A stretch of 64,000 bases of DNA from Coraliomargarita algicola. Lineage in GTDB: Bacteria; Verrucomicrobiota; Verrucomicrobiia; Opitutales; Coraliomargaritaceae. Made by a program: the position numbers and the translations under genes. Shown one piece after another: positions 1 through 8,337 of the stretch. The stretch is taken from positions 2,589,001 through 2,653,000 of the forward strand of contig NZ_CP138858.1 of assembly GCF_033878955.1 (NCBI RefSeq), written 5' to 3'. Numbering within the stretch: the first letter of the stretch is position 1; each line of letters begins with the position of its first letter. The notes under the pieces were generated by a model, which made no database searches, was not told the DNA's origin, and saw only the letters and a list, made by a program, of their open reading frames with translations.

Positions 1-842
1 AAACGTTGCTCTTCGGAGACACGCTTCGCCTCCGCCTCTTCACGAGAGCGGATCACCGCGATCTCACGCTTCTGCTTCTCTTCCGCTTCCGCCTGTTGCT
101 TCTCCATCTCCAACACGGCTTCGATACGCTGCACATCGTTTTGCTTGATGGTTTGGATGCGGCGATTGGCGATCTCATTCTCCAGAATTGCTTGCGTCGC
201 GGTACGCTCAGCAATCTTCTTGATACCCTCAGAGTCTAAAATGTTATCAGGATTCAATGCCTCCAGTGGCGTTTGCTCGAGGTAGTCAATGGCCACGTCT
301 TCCAGCGCATAACCATTCAAATCCTGCCCAATGACTTCGATGATCTTATTACGAAAATCAATGCGATCGGTGTAAAGACTCTCAAAGTCGAACTGCTTAC
401 CCGCAGTCTTTAAAGCCTCCGAGAACTTCGCATCAAATAGCTCGCGAATCTTATCCAGATCCGATGCACGCTCACAACCGACGGCCTTCGCGACCGCTTT
501 GACATCGTTCTCGTGTGGGTTCACCCGCACATAGAAGCCCACACTGATATCCGCTCGCACGTTATCTTGGCAAATCAGGCCGTCCTTACCACGGCGATCC
601 AAGGGCAAGTGCTGCACCCGCAAATCCATGATCTCCAATTTGTGCAGGACCGGCACACTCACCATACCCGCAAACGAGACCTGTGTGCCACCAAAGCCAT
701 TACGCACCAGCGCATAGCCTTGATCCACCTTACGGTACATTTTAATCAGTGTGACCAACAGGCCCACAATCGCCGCAGCAATCCCCAGCAACACTGTGAG
801 TCCCACAGATTCAATAATAGCAAGTGAGTATAATATATTCAT
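1..842 (-). CDS. Flotillin/SPFH-domain membrane protein (YqiK-like), partial
   Basis: Reading leftward from an ATG at 842 the frame stays open for 280 codons to the window edge, so the C-terminus is missing. The N-terminus has one hydrophobic segment (about residues 9-30, LTVLLGIAAAIVGLLVTL). An SPFH-type domain follows (VRNGFGGTQVSFAGMVSVPVLHK-like, LDRRGKDGLICQDNVRADI), then a Glu/Gln/Lys-rich coiled coil (QQAEAEEKQKREIAV). This is the layout of flotillins, which form membrane scaffolds. Only 4 bases separate it from the upstream YqiJ-like gene, so the two are co-transcribed, as yqiJ-yqiK are in enterobacteria. The family is sure; the cellular role here is inferred. Confidence 0.9.
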   Translation of the reverse strand, partial: MNILYSLAIIESVGLTVLLGIAAAIVGLLVTLIKMYRKVDQGYALVRNGFGGTQVSFAGMVSVPVLHKLEIMDLRVQHLPLDRRGKDGLICQDNVRADISVGFYVRVNPHENDVKAVAKAVGCERASDLDKIRELFDAKFSEALKTAGKQFDFESLYTDRIDFRNKIIEVIGQDLNGYALEDVAIDYLEQTPLEALNPDNILDSEGIKKIAERTATQAILENEIANRRIQTIKQNDVQRIEAVLEMEKQQAEAEEKQKREIAVIRSREEAEAKRVSEEQR

Positions 843-846
843 TTTT

Positions 847-1518
847 TTAGATCTTGGTTAATTCGTTGGTTATTTTCCTGACTGTATAAAGCATGTGCTG
901 TGAATCCTCACTGATGATTAAAGCGGAATCTCCCGCTAGCAGCGGCCCGGATTCGGAGGCTGAGCGTACATTGATGACCAAGGGCCCCTCCGGGGTGCTG
1001 ACTTCCGCTTGTCCAAAATGAGCGTCCACACGATCTGAGCGCACACGGCAGGTGCGGCCAATCATCGTGAGATTACCATCAGTCTTATCCTCGAGGCGTT
1101 TGTAGAATACCGCCACCGGCCACAAAGCCAGTGACGAAATAATCAATCCAGGAATCGCGACTGCAAAAGAAACGGCGAAACCAATCACTCCAGAATTACC
1201 GGAGTTAAGATAAAAGTTACCAATTAAAGCCATCGCCCAAGCACAAATCACCAGCCCAGACACCACCACCATCAAGGGCAAACTCCCCAAATGAATAAAC
1301 TCCATGACACCCGCTAATGCCCCCGCACCGGGATTGGCATCCACATCCACGTCCGCGTCTACGTCGACATCCGCATCGACATCCAGGTCGAACCCAAGGA
1401 AATCCAAATCCACGATCCCAAAAACCGCAATGAGCCAGTACAACAATACCAGGACCAACATTAGGGTCCATGGCAAATTATACCAACGTAGGGCTTCAGT
1501 AAACAATTCTTCAATCAT
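847..1518 (-). CDS. YqiJ-like (DUF1449) membrane protein with OB-fold tail and acidic DVDADVD repeat
   Basis: A 223-aa inner-membrane protein. There are hydrophobic segments near residues 17-37, 75-95 and 105-130. The last ~75 residues form a beta-rich stretch (GNLTMIGRTCRVRSDRVDAHFG...) of the OB/NfeD-like kind. NfeD-type proteins pair with flotillins, and the flotillin gene starts 4 bases after this stop. Between the first two membrane segments lies an unusual run of alternating Asp and Val/Ala (DVDADVDVDADVDVDANPG), coded by a 6-base DNA repeat at about 1338-1395. It could bind Ca2+ or vary in length; that is inference. Confidence 0.85.
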   Translation of the reverse strand: MIEELFTEALRWYNLPWTLMLVLVLLYWLIAVFGIVDLDFLGFDLDVDADVDVDADVDVDANPGAGALAGVMEFIHLGSLPLMVVVSGLVICAWAMALIGNFYLNSGNSGVIGFAVSFAVAIPGLIISSLALWPVAVFYKRLEDKTDGNLTMIGRTCRVRSDRVDAHFGQAEVSTPEGPLVINVRSASESGPLLAGDSALIISEDSQHMLYTVRKITNELTKI

Positions 1519-1630
1519 GCAATTTCAGGGCAGAATGATAACACGAAATCTGAGAAGATATATTACAATAAGCGAGCGATTTTATACAATCACCTTGCCT
1601 AAATAAGCAAAAACCTCGAAATCCTTAAGC

Positions 1631-2113
1631 GTGCAATCTCACGAAATCATCAAAACTTGCTTTGCCAACAGCTCCCCCAAGGCGCTCGCCGCCGAGCTCG
1701 GCATTTCGCAATCGCTCATCTACAAATGGTCACAACCGGTGGGCGAGTCTCAGAGCGGCTCCAAAAATCCGCTAGACAGAGTCTGCGCCCTCAACCAGGC
1801 CTGCAGCGATAACCAACTGATCAAATGGCTCGCCGCTCAGGCTGACGGCTACTTCGTACCGAATAAAGTGGTGCACTCTGAGCTCGATGCACTCAACCCC
1901 GCCACGCACGAAATGGTCAGCCAATTCGCCTCCCTACTGGGAGCCATCGCCCACGCAGGACTCGACGAGAGAATCACCCGCGAAGAAGCGGCCGACATAC
2001 GGCAGCGCTGGGACACCTTAAAGTCCTTTGCCGACGGCTTTGTAAATGCCTGCGAACGCGGCGACTTCGATAAAATGAAGGAAATCGAAAAACAGTGGCA
2101 GCAGAGCAGTTAG
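1631..2113 (+). CDS. Small helix-turn-helix protein, phage CII/CP76-like
   Basis: A 160-aa protein read from GTG at 1631. Residues about 15-33 (SPKALAAELGISQSLIYKW) form a clear helix-turn-helix. The next segment (NPLDRVCALNQACSD..LIKWLAAQADGYFVPN) has the spacing seen in phage CII/CP76-type regulatory proteins and their chromosomal relatives. The C-terminal half is helical with a conserved-looking REEAADIRQRWD stretch. It is transcribed divergently from the flotillin pair across 112 bases and has no partner downstream. Targets are unknown. No ATG lies near the start, so GTG is the best choice. Confidence 0.7.
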   Translation: MQSHEIIKTCFANSSPKALAAELGISQSLIYKWSQPVGESQSGSKNPLDRVCALNQACSDNQLIKWLAAQADGYFVPNKVVHSELDALNPATHEMVSQFASLLGAIAHAGLDERITREEAADIRQRWDTLKSFADGFVNACERGDFDKMKEIEKQWQQSS

Positions 2114-2169
2114 AGCGTTTCTCAAAAATAGAATTATATTCAGAAAAAGCTGATAAAATCTCTGCGAGT

Positions 2170-2246
2170 GTAGCGGATCGGCAAAGCCGTTTCGAGCGAG
2201 TGATGTCGCGCTGCCGCAAGTCGAAATCGCTTCGCGATTCCGCTAC
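2170..2246. repeat. Paired GTAG-headed REP-like hairpins (inverted pair)
   Basis: Two facing copies of a short palindrome. The left copy begins GTAGCGGA at 2170 and folds CGGC-AAA-GCCG (2179-2189). The right copy, read on the minus strand, begins GTAGCGGA at 2246 and folds AATCGC-TTC-GCGATT (2225-2239). A GTAG head followed by a hairpin, arranged as an inverted pair, is the architecture of REP/BIME elements mobilised by RAYT transposases. Similar elements recur across this window. Confidence 0.65.
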
Positions 2247-2303
2247 ATTTAAACGAAAAATCATCGGTCAATATCTCAGCCTGAAAGACCCAAGAAACAG
2301 ATA

Positions 2304-2339
2304 AACATAAAAGCCCCGCAACTTTGCAGCTGCGGGGCT
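2304..2339 (-). terminator. Rho-independent terminator of the str operon
   Basis: A stem AGCCCCGCA / TGCGGGGCT (2312-2320 with 2331-2339) is followed on the minus strand by a T-rich tract (2304-2311). It sits about 47 bases past the rpsJ stop, so it ends the rpsL-rpsG-fusA-rpsJ transcript. Confidence 0.85.
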
Positions 2340-2351
2340 CTAAAACACTCA

Positions 2352-2373
2352 CCAATCCTAAGATTGGGGCTAC
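2352..2373 (-). repeat. GTAG-headed REP-like hairpin
   Basis: On the minus strand it reads GTAGCC and then a hairpin CCAATC-CTAA-GATTGG (plus-strand 2352-2367). It lies between the rpsJ stop and the operon terminator. It matches the layout of the copies at 49961, 56657 and 63431. Confidence 0.55.
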
Positions 2374-2385
2374 CTAAAAAAATGC

Positions 2386-2694
2386 TTAGACGTTGATAGA
2401 AATATCAACACCAGCAGGGAGGTTGAGCTTCTTGAGCTCGTCCACTGTGGCTGCAGTCGGCTCGACGATGTCGATCAAACGCTTGTGTGTGCGAACTTCG
2501 AACTGATCCATCGACTTCTTATTAACGTGAACGGAACGATTCACAGTGAACTTTTCGATTTTAGTAGGAAGGGGCACAGGGCCAGCAACGCGAGCGCCGG
2601 AACGCTTAGCTGTTTCGACGATGTCCGCAGCGGACTGGTCAATTACGCGATAATCAAAGCCTTTGAGGCGAATACGGATACGTGGTGTGCTCAT
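2386..2694 (-). CDS. rpsJ: 30S ribosomal protein S10
   Basis: S10 of 102 aa, the normal length. It carries the family signatures RIRLKGFDYRVIDQSA, VAGPVPLPTKIEKFTV and the HKRLIDIVEPT loop. S10 is part of the 30S head; in E. coli (as NusE) it also joins the antitermination complex with NusB. It is the last gene of the str operon, 66 bases after fusA, and is followed by a terminator rather than by rplC. In many bacteria rpsJ instead opens the S10 operon. Confidence 0.97.
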   Translation of the reverse strand: MSTPRIRIRLKGFDYRVIDQSAADIVETAKRSGARVAGPVPLPTKIEKFTVNRSVHVNKKSMDQFEVRTHKRLIDIVEPTAATVDELKKLNLPAGVDISINV

Positions 2695-2760
2695 ATTATA
2701 TATTTGTTTGGTTAAGTTGTTGGTTTAAAAATTCGTTTTACTGAACTCGCTGGTCTCGCT

Positions 2761-4908
2761 CTAGTAACGGCCGCGAGTCGAGGTTTCTAAAATTTTATTG
2801 AGAACGTTTTGTGGAACCGCCTCGAAGGACTCAGGCTGCATACTATAAGAGGCACGCCCCTTACTGAGTGAACGCACAACAGTGGCGTATCCGAACATTT
2901 CCTGCAAGGGCACCAGAGCAGCGATTGTAACAAACGCAGTCTTGCCCACCACATTCTGGATCTGACCACGGCGACGGTTCAAATCTCCCATGATATCGCC
3001 CTGATACTCGTCGGGCGTCTCCACCTCGACCTTCATCATCGGCTCCAGCAATTGCGGACCGGCCTTTTCCATAGCATCACGGAATGCAAAGATACCGGCC
3101 ATTTTGAACGACATCTCCGAGGAGTCGACCTCATGAAAGGAGCCATCAAAGAGTGTGACCTTGAAATCAACAACGGGATAACCGCAGACGGAACCATTGT
3201 TGGCGGCTTCGCGTATGCCATCCAAGGTGGGCTTGATAAATTCCTTGGGAATCACGCCACCGACCGTCTTATCTACGATTTCAATTCCAGCTCCGCGCTC
3301 CAGTGGCTCCAGCTTAATGCGTGCGTGACCATACTGACCACTTCCACCGGTTTGGCGCACAAACTTACCCTCACCCTCAGATGCCATGGTAACTGTTTCA
3401 CGATAGGCGATCTGCGGACGGCCGGCTTCAGCGCCGACTTTAAACTCACGGAAGAGACGATCCTTAATGATTTCGAGGTGCAGTTCGCCCATGCCGGCAA
3501 TGATAGTCTGACCGGTTTCTTCATCCGAACTCACCACAAAGGTAGGATCTTCTTCGGACAGGCGCTGCAAACCGGTCGCCATCTTTTCTTGATCGGCGGT
3601 AGTCTTCGGCTCGATGGACATCGAGATCACCGGCTCTGGAAATGTGGGTGGCTCAAGGCGCACATCAAATCCCTTAGCACACAATGTATCGCCCGTAACG
3701 ACATCGCGCGCACCGACGATCGCGCAAATATCCCCCGAGTAAGCCACATCAATGTCTTCACGGGAATCTGCCTTCATGACCAGCAGTCGCGAAATTCGCT
3801 CGGTTTTACCCGTGCGCGGATTGTAAAGGGCAGTGCCTTTCGCAAGTGTGCCTGAATAAACCCGCATAAAAACGAGCTTACCCACATAGCCGTCATTCAT
3901 CAGCTTAAAAGCAAGTCCGGCAAATTGAGCGTTATCGTCGGGGGCGACTTCGAGATCGCGTCCTTGCTCGGTCTCCCCCTTCATCGGTGGCAAATCAAGC
4001 GGGCATGGCAAATAGTTGACAACGGATTCGAGAACCGCTTGCACCCCCTTGTTCTTAAAGGCACTGCCAGGAATCACTCCACAGAAGCCCAGCGAAATCG
4101 TGGCGGCACGAATGGCAGCACGAATATCGTCTGCAGAAAGTTCTTCACCTTCGAGGTATTTATCAGCCAGCGCGTCATCAAAATCGGCAAGGGCTTCGAT
4201 CAGCTTCTCGCGATACTCATTGGCTTGATCGACGTAATCGGCTGGAATCTCCGTCACATCAAAGGTCATCCCGCTAGGGTCTGCCGCGTCGTAGATGCGG
4301 GCATTCATCGATGCCAGATCAATCAGACCTATAAAATCTTCTTCCGAACCGATCGGCAAAAAGATTGGATGGGCGTTTGCCGCGAGGCGCTCACGCATGG
4401 ATTCGATCGCAGCAAAAAAATCTGCCCCCACGCGATCCATCTTATTCACAAATGCGATGCGCGGGACATGATACTTCGTCATTTGCCGCCAGACCGTTTC
4501 GGACTGTGGTTGCACACCAGCAACGGCACAAAAAACACCGATAGTGCCATCCAGCACTCGCAATGAGCGCTCGACTTCGGCCGTAAAATCGACGTGACCG
4601 GGAGTGTCGATGATATTGATCTTATTACAGATCCCGGCGAACGGACCCTCTTGATTGGTCCAATTGCAAGTAATCGCGGCCGAAGTGATCGTGATGCCAC
4701 GTTCGCGCTCCTGCTCCATCCAGTCGGTAACCGCGCTACCTTCATGGACTTCGCCCATTTTATGGACGACACCTGCGTAAAATAAAATTCTTTCCGTCGT
4801 CGTCGTCTTGCCCGCATCGATATGCGCAGCTATGCCAATATTACGCGTATGCTCCAAGGGGAACTTACGCTTCGGCGAGTTAGCGGACGCTGTACTAGTA
4901 GCGGACAT
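2761..4908 (-). CDS. fusA: Translation elongation factor G
   Basis: EF-G of 715 aa, the GTPase that drives ribosomal translocation. All G motifs are visible: G1 AHIDAGKTTTTERILFYAG, the switch I end RGITITSAA, G3 DTPGHVDF, G4 NKMD and G5 GSAFKNKGVQ. Domain IV carries RQTGGSGQYGHARI, and domain V ends with FGYATVVRSLSKGRASYSM. The N-terminus has a short Ser/Thr/Ala/Lys extension (MSATSTASANSPKRKFPLE). It lies between rpsG and rpsJ, and the tuf gene often found after fusA is absent. Confidence 0.98.
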   Translation of the reverse strand: MSATSTASANSPKRKFPLEHTRNIGIAAHIDAGKTTTTERILFYAGVVHKMGEVHEGSAVTDWMEQERERGITITSAAITCNWTNQEGPFAGICNKINIIDTPGHVDFTAEVERSLRVLDGTIGVFCAVAGVQPQSETVWRQMTKYHVPRIAFVNKMDRVGADFFAAIESMRERLAANAHPIFLPIGSEEDFIGLIDLASMNARIYDAADPSGMTFDVTEIPADYVDQANEYREKLIEALADFDDALADKYLEGEELSADDIRAAIRAATISLGFCGVIPGSAFKNKGVQAVLESVVNYLPCPLDLPPMKGETEQGRDLEVAPDDNAQFAGLAFKLMNDGYVGKLVFMRVYSGTLAKGTALYNPRTGKTERISRLLVMKADSREDIDVAYSGDICAIVGARDVVTGDTLCAKGFDVRLEPPTFPEPVISMSIEPKTTADQEKMATGLQRLSEEDPTFVVSSDEETGQTIIAGMGELHLEIIKDRLFREFKVGAEAGRPQIAYRETVTMASEGEGKFVRQTGGSGQYGHARIKLEPLERGAGIEIVDKTVGGVIPKEFIKPTLDGIREAANNGSVCGYPVVDFKVTLFDGSFHEVDSSEMSFKMAGIFAFRDAMEKAGPQLLEPMMKVEVETPDEYQGDIMGDLNRRRGQIQNVVGKTAFVTIAALVPLQEMFGYATVVRSLSKGRASYSMQPESFEAVPQNVLNKILETSTRGRY

Positions 4909-4958
4909 AGAAGAGATTCGACTGGAAAAGAACGGGGAATGCGAGGTGAGTCCGCGGA

Positions 4959-5432
4959 CTACCAGCGCAAGTGTGCGAAGGCACGATTCGCTTGAGCCAT
5001 GCGGTGCACTTCTTCCTTCTTCTTAACAACGCCACCCGTATTGTTATAAGCGTCGATAATTTCATCAGCCAAAGCCTCATTCATAGGAACGCCCTTACGG
5101 CTACGAGCCGCATTGACCATCCAACGGAAAGCAAGTGCTTGCTGACGCTCGAAAGAGATTTCGACGGGCACTTGATACGTAGCACCACCGACACGACGGC
5201 TCTTCACTTCAAGCTTAGGACGTGAGTTCTCAAGTGCACCCATAACCAGATCGACTGGATCGCCCTTTTCGAGCTTCTCGCTGACACGCTGGAATGCGGT
5301 GTAAACGATCTTTTGAGCCACAGTGCGCTTACCACGCTCCATGATCATATTCACAAGATTGGCAACCAGAGTGCTATTATAGCGAGGATCTGGAATAAGA
5401 GGACGTTTTACGGCTTGGCGACGACGTGACAT
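4959..5432 (-). CDS. rpsG: 30S ribosomal protein S7
   Basis: S7 of 157 aa, full length, a 16S rRNA head-domain primary binder. Signatures are MSRRRQAVKRP, NSTLVANLVNMIMERGKRTVAQKIVY, GALENSRPKLEVKSRRVGGATYQVP and the C-terminal helix HRMAQANRAFAHLRW. It lies 70 bases after rpsL. The spacer just upstream of its start carries TTAAGAA motifs 14-16 bases apart (see the repeat at 5452). Confidence 0.98.
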   Translation of the reverse strand: MSRRRQAVKRPLIPDPRYNSTLVANLVNMIMERGKRTVAQKIVYTAFQRVSEKLEKGDPVDLVMGALENSRPKLEVKSRRVGGATYQVPVEISFERQQALAFRWMVNAARSRKGVPMNEALADEIIDAYNNTGGVVKKKEEVHRMAQANRAFAHLRW

Positions 5433-5451
5433 AGTAAGAAAGAAATAAGAT

Positions 5452-5488
5452 TTAAGAAATCAGAATTAAGAAACACCTAATTTAAGAA
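5452..5488. repeat. TTAAGAA motif array in the rpsL-rpsG spacer
   Basis: TTAAGAA occurs at 5452, 5466 and 5482 (spacing 14 and 16) in the leader just before the rpsG start codon. On the coding strand this reads as pyrimidine-rich TTCTTAA units. The spacing is close to two heptamers, as in the arrays at 13063, 41776, 45791 and 60151. Confidence 0.45.
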
Positions 5489-5502
5489 GCACTTAACAGG
5501 CT

Positions 5503-5883
5503 TCAGGAAGCCTCCTTAGGACGCTTCACGCCATACTTAGAACGGCTACGGCGACGCTTCTCTACTCCAACACAGTCAAGTGTGCCACGAACGATGTGAT
5601 AGCGAACACCAGGAAGGTCCTTCACACGACCACCACGCACCAGCACGATACTGTGCTCCTGCAAGTTGTGACCTTCATCAGGAATGTAGGCAATCACTTC
5701 GATGCCATTAGTCAGACGAACCTTAGCCACCTTACGGATAGCAGAGTTCGGCTTTTTAGGCGTACGAGTCATAACTTGAACACAGACACCACGGCGAAAT
5801 GGGTTCTTGTCCAGGTGACGAGACTTGGATTTTACCTTTTGAACAACACGAGGGTTGCGGACTAGTTGGTTAATTGTTGGCAT
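5503..5883 (-). CDS. rpsL: 30S ribosomal protein S12
   Basis: S12 of 126 aa, the decoding-centre protein and first gene of the str operon. It carries TPKKPNSAIRKVAKVRLTNG and LVRGGRVKDLPGVRYH. The lysines at residues 43-44 and 88 match the positions whose replacement gives streptomycin resistance, and they look wild type. Asp89 is the usual methylthiolation site. The C-terminus RRRSRSKYGVKRPKEAS is normal. Confidence 0.98.
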   Translation of the reverse strand: MPTINQLVRNPRVVQKVKSKSRHLDKNPFRRGVCVQVMTRTPKKPNSAIRKVAKVRLTNGIEVIAYIPDEGHNLQEHSIVLVRGGRVKDLPGVRYHIVRGTLDCVGVEKRRRSRSKYGVKRPKEAS

Positions 5884-6202
5884 TGAAATTGATCGCTGGA
5901 ATTAGAGAAAGACGGCGAAAGTAGCGCTTGGCCTTTCCTGTGCAAGTACCTTTTTGCATTTTTTTTGAGGAACGAAATCACGCCCAGCGTACTATCCATG
6001 CGGGTTCCAGAGCCTCAGTGGATTATACATAAATAGGAGGTGCACATTTTTGCCCTCTTAGATGCCAGACAAATGCGATAACGCCCAGAGAGAATGGCAA
6101 CGCAAACAAATAACACCAACAAGCTGCGCCAACCGCACAAACAGCCTCAGCCCACTCAACTCGCAGGCTTGCAAATACAGCTCTGGCCCACAATCTCGCC
6201 CC
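5884..6202. other. Divergent intergenic region rpsL / nucleoside transporter
   Basis: About 319 bases without a convincing gene. It holds the putative str promoter (5918-5945) and an A/T tract near 5951-5968. A good Shine-Dalgarno-like AGGAGG lies at 6035-6040 but precedes no usable start codon. The transporter frame is open from an ATG at 6062, but the extra 47 residues are polar and unlike the family. Confidence 0.5.
5918..5945 (-). promoter_or_regulatory. Putative promoter of the str operon
   Basis: On the minus strand TTGCAC (5940-5945) and TACTTT (5918-5923) are 16 bases apart, about 35 bases before the rpsL start. The match to the sigma-70 pattern is moderate and rests on inspection only. 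Confidence 0.35.
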
Positions 6203-7414
6203 ATGCTCACTAGCCTACTCGGATACTGTTTATTAATCGCCTTTGCCTGGCTTTGCTCCAGCGCTCGTAAAAACATCAACTGGAGAACAGTCCTAGGAGC
6301 GATCGTCATACAATTCGGCTTCGGCGCGCTGGTCCTCTATTCCCCATGGGGCAAATTCGGGCTTGAAGTCCTTTCAGTCATGGTCGGCGACGTCATCAAC
6401 TTTGGCTTTGTAGGCATTGAATTCCTATTCGGCGGACTGGCCGGCCACAAACACAACCTAGGCTTCCTCTTCGCCTTCACGGTATTACCAGTGATCATAT
6501 TTTTCTCATCGCTGATCTCCGTACTCTACTTCTTACGAGTCATGCCCATCATCGTCGCCTCATTGGGCGGCGTCATCCAGAAGCTACTCGGCACCAGTCG
6601 CGCGGAATCGCTCAGCGCGACCGCCAATATTTTTGTGGGACAAACTGAGGCACCACTCGTCATCAAGCCCTACCTGGCGCGCATGACCAAGTCGGAATTT
6701 TTTGCCATCATGGTCGGCGGACTCTCCTCAATCGCAGGCAGCGTAATGGCCGGCTACGCCAGCATGGGAGTCAGCCTGGAATTCCTACTGGCGGCCTGCT
6801 TCATGGCGGCCCCCGCAGGCCTACTCTTTGCCAAACTGCTCATGCCCGAAACCGAAGTGCCCAATAATGAAAAGCTGCCAGAGGCAATCGACGGAGCCCC
6901 CGTCAATGTATTCGACGCAGCGGCGCAAGGCGCCAGCGACGGTCTCAAGCTCGCACTCAATGTCGGCGCCATGCTAATCGCATTCGTCGGACTCATCGCC
7001 CTGAGCAATGGAATACTTGGCAACGTCGGCGACCGTCTCGGACTGGATAACCTCAGCATACAATTATTACTAGGCTACGCCTTCTGCCCACTTGCCTGGA
7101 TCTTAGGCATCCCATGGGAGCACGCGATCCAGGGCGGCGCCATCATCGGCCAAAAAATCGTGCTCAACGAATTTGTCGCATTCCTGGAATTTACCAATAT
7201 AAAAGAGACACTCAACCTGCGTAGCCAAGCGATACTCACCTTTGCACTGTGCGGCTTTGCCAACTTTTCATCCATCGCCATCCTACTAGGCGGGCTTGGC
7301 AGCCTAATCCCCCAACGTCGCAGCGAAATCGCACAACTCGGCATGCGCGCCCTGCTCGCAGCTTCGCTAGCCAACTTCTCCAGCGGCGCAATCGCCGGAA
7401 TGCTCGTGCAGTAA
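6203..7414 (+). CDS. NupC/CNT-family concentrative nucleoside transporter
   Basis: About 403 aa from ATG 6203, the usual length for CNT carriers, which take up nucleosides with H+ or Na+. The opening LTSLLGYCLLIAFAWLCSSA..INWRTVLGA is typical. Inside are the CNT core signatures NIFVGQTEAPLVIKPYL and MTKSEFFAIMVGGLSSIAGSVM, and later LCGFANFSSIAILLGGLGSLIPQ. There are many hydrophobic helices. The frame also reaches an upstream ATG at 6062, but that adds a polar leader not seen in the family. folD follows 47 bases later. Confidence 0.93.
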   Translation: MLTSLLGYCLLIAFAWLCSSARKNINWRTVLGAIVIQFGFGALVLYSPWGKFGLEVLSVMVGDVINFGFVGIEFLFGGLAGHKHNLGFLFAFTVLPVIIFFSSLISVLYFLRVMPIIVASLGGVIQKLLGTSRAESLSATANIFVGQTEAPLVIKPYLARMTKSEFFAIMVGGLSSIAGSVMAGYASMGVSLEFLLAACFMAAPAGLLFAKLLMPETEVPNNEKLPEAIDGAPVNVFDAAAQGASDGLKLALNVGAMLIAFVGLIALSNGILGNVGDRLGLDNLSIQLLLGYAFCPLAWILGIPWEHAIQGGAIIGQKIVLNEFVAFLEFTNIKETLNLRSQAILTFALCGFANFSSIAILLGGLGSLIPQRRSEIAQLGMRALLAASLANFSSGAIAGMLVQ

Positions 7415-7461
7415 GCATTTCAGAGTTGCCAATTCAACTAGCCTTAGCGTTGTTTGGACAC

Positions 7462-8337
7462 ATGAAACTCATCGACGGTAACGCTATAGCAGAATCCATT
7501 ATCGAAGAGCTGACCACTCAGGTCAGCCAAATCCAAGGGAAAAAGCCCGTAGTGGCCTTCATCAGAGTAGGCGACGACCCCGCCTCCGTCTCCTACGTGC
7601 GCAAAAAAGAAAAGACCGCCCAGCGCATTGGCATCGAAAGTCGCCTTTACCTGCTCCCCGAAGATGTCAGCAAGGAAGCCCTGTTTGCACAAATCGACAG
7701 CCTCAACGCCGATGCCGACATCAACGGAATCCTAATCCAAGCGCCCCTGCCCAAACACATCGACGAAACAGAGACTTTTAACCGCGTGCTCCCCAGCAAA
7801 GATGTCGATGGCTTCAACACACTGAACATCGGCAAGCTCTGCCAAGAAGATGACAGCGGCTTCGTCGCCTGCACCCCCGCTGGCATCGTAGAACTCATTC
7901 AACGCAGTGACATCGAGACCGAAGGCAAACATGTCGTCGTACTCGGCCGCAGCCAAATCGTAGGCAAGCCCGCAGCCCTACTCATGATGCGCAAAGCACT
8001 CCCCGGCAATGCCACAGTCACCGTCTGCCACTCCCGCACCCAAGACCTCCCCGGTATCACACGCCAAGCCGACATACTGATCGCTGCGATCGGACGCGCC
8101 AACTTCGTTACCGGCGACATGGTCAAGGAGGGCGTAGCCGTTATCGATGTGGGCATCAACCGCGTCGAAGACAGCAGCAAGAAGCGCGGCTACCGCCTAG
8201 TCGGCGACGTCGAATTCGATGCCGTGGCCCCCAAAGCTTCACAAATCACTCCCGTCCCCGGAGGCGTCGGCCCAATGACCGTTGCCATGCTCATGCACAA
8301 CACACTCCGTGCATTCAAAGCTGCTCAAGCCGGATGA
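7462..8337 (+). CDS. folD: Bifunctional methylenetetrahydrofolate dehydrogenase/cyclohydrolase
   Basis: FolD of 291 aa from ATG 7462. It converts 5,10-methylene-THF to 10-formyl-THF in two steps. Signatures: ASVSYVRKKEKTAQRIGI with the catalytic Lys, ILIQAPLPKHID, KDVDGFN, GRSQIVGKPAALLM and PVPGGVGPMTVAMLMHNT. The frame is open far upstream through the transporter gene, but homology begins at MKLIDGNAIA. Its stop overlaps the start of the next gene by 4 bases (ATGA). Confidence 0.97.
   Translation: MKLIDGNAIAESIIEELTTQVSQIQGKKPVVAFIRVGDDPASVSYVRKKEKTAQRIGIESRLYLLPEDVSKEALFAQIDSLNADADINGILIQAPLPKHIDETETFNRVLPSKDVDGFNTLNIGKLCQEDDSGFVACTPAGIVELIQRSDIETEGKHVVVLGRSQIVGKPAALLMMRKALPGNATVTVCHSRTQDLPGITRQADILIAAIGRANFVTGDMVKEGVAVIDVGINRVEDSSKKRGYRLVGDVEFDAVAPKASQITPVPGGVGPMTVAMLMHNTLRAFKAAQAG

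Noticed and set aside
3052..3855. Long open frame of 267 aa antisense to fusA
   Set aside because: It mirrors the codon structure of fusA, has no recognisable domain, and EF-G on the other strand is certain.
6035..6052. Strong AGGAGG as ribosome site for a small leader peptide before the transporter
   Set aside because: The only frames after it start at ATT or at an overlapping GTG and stop within about 14 codons, with no conserved feature to support them.
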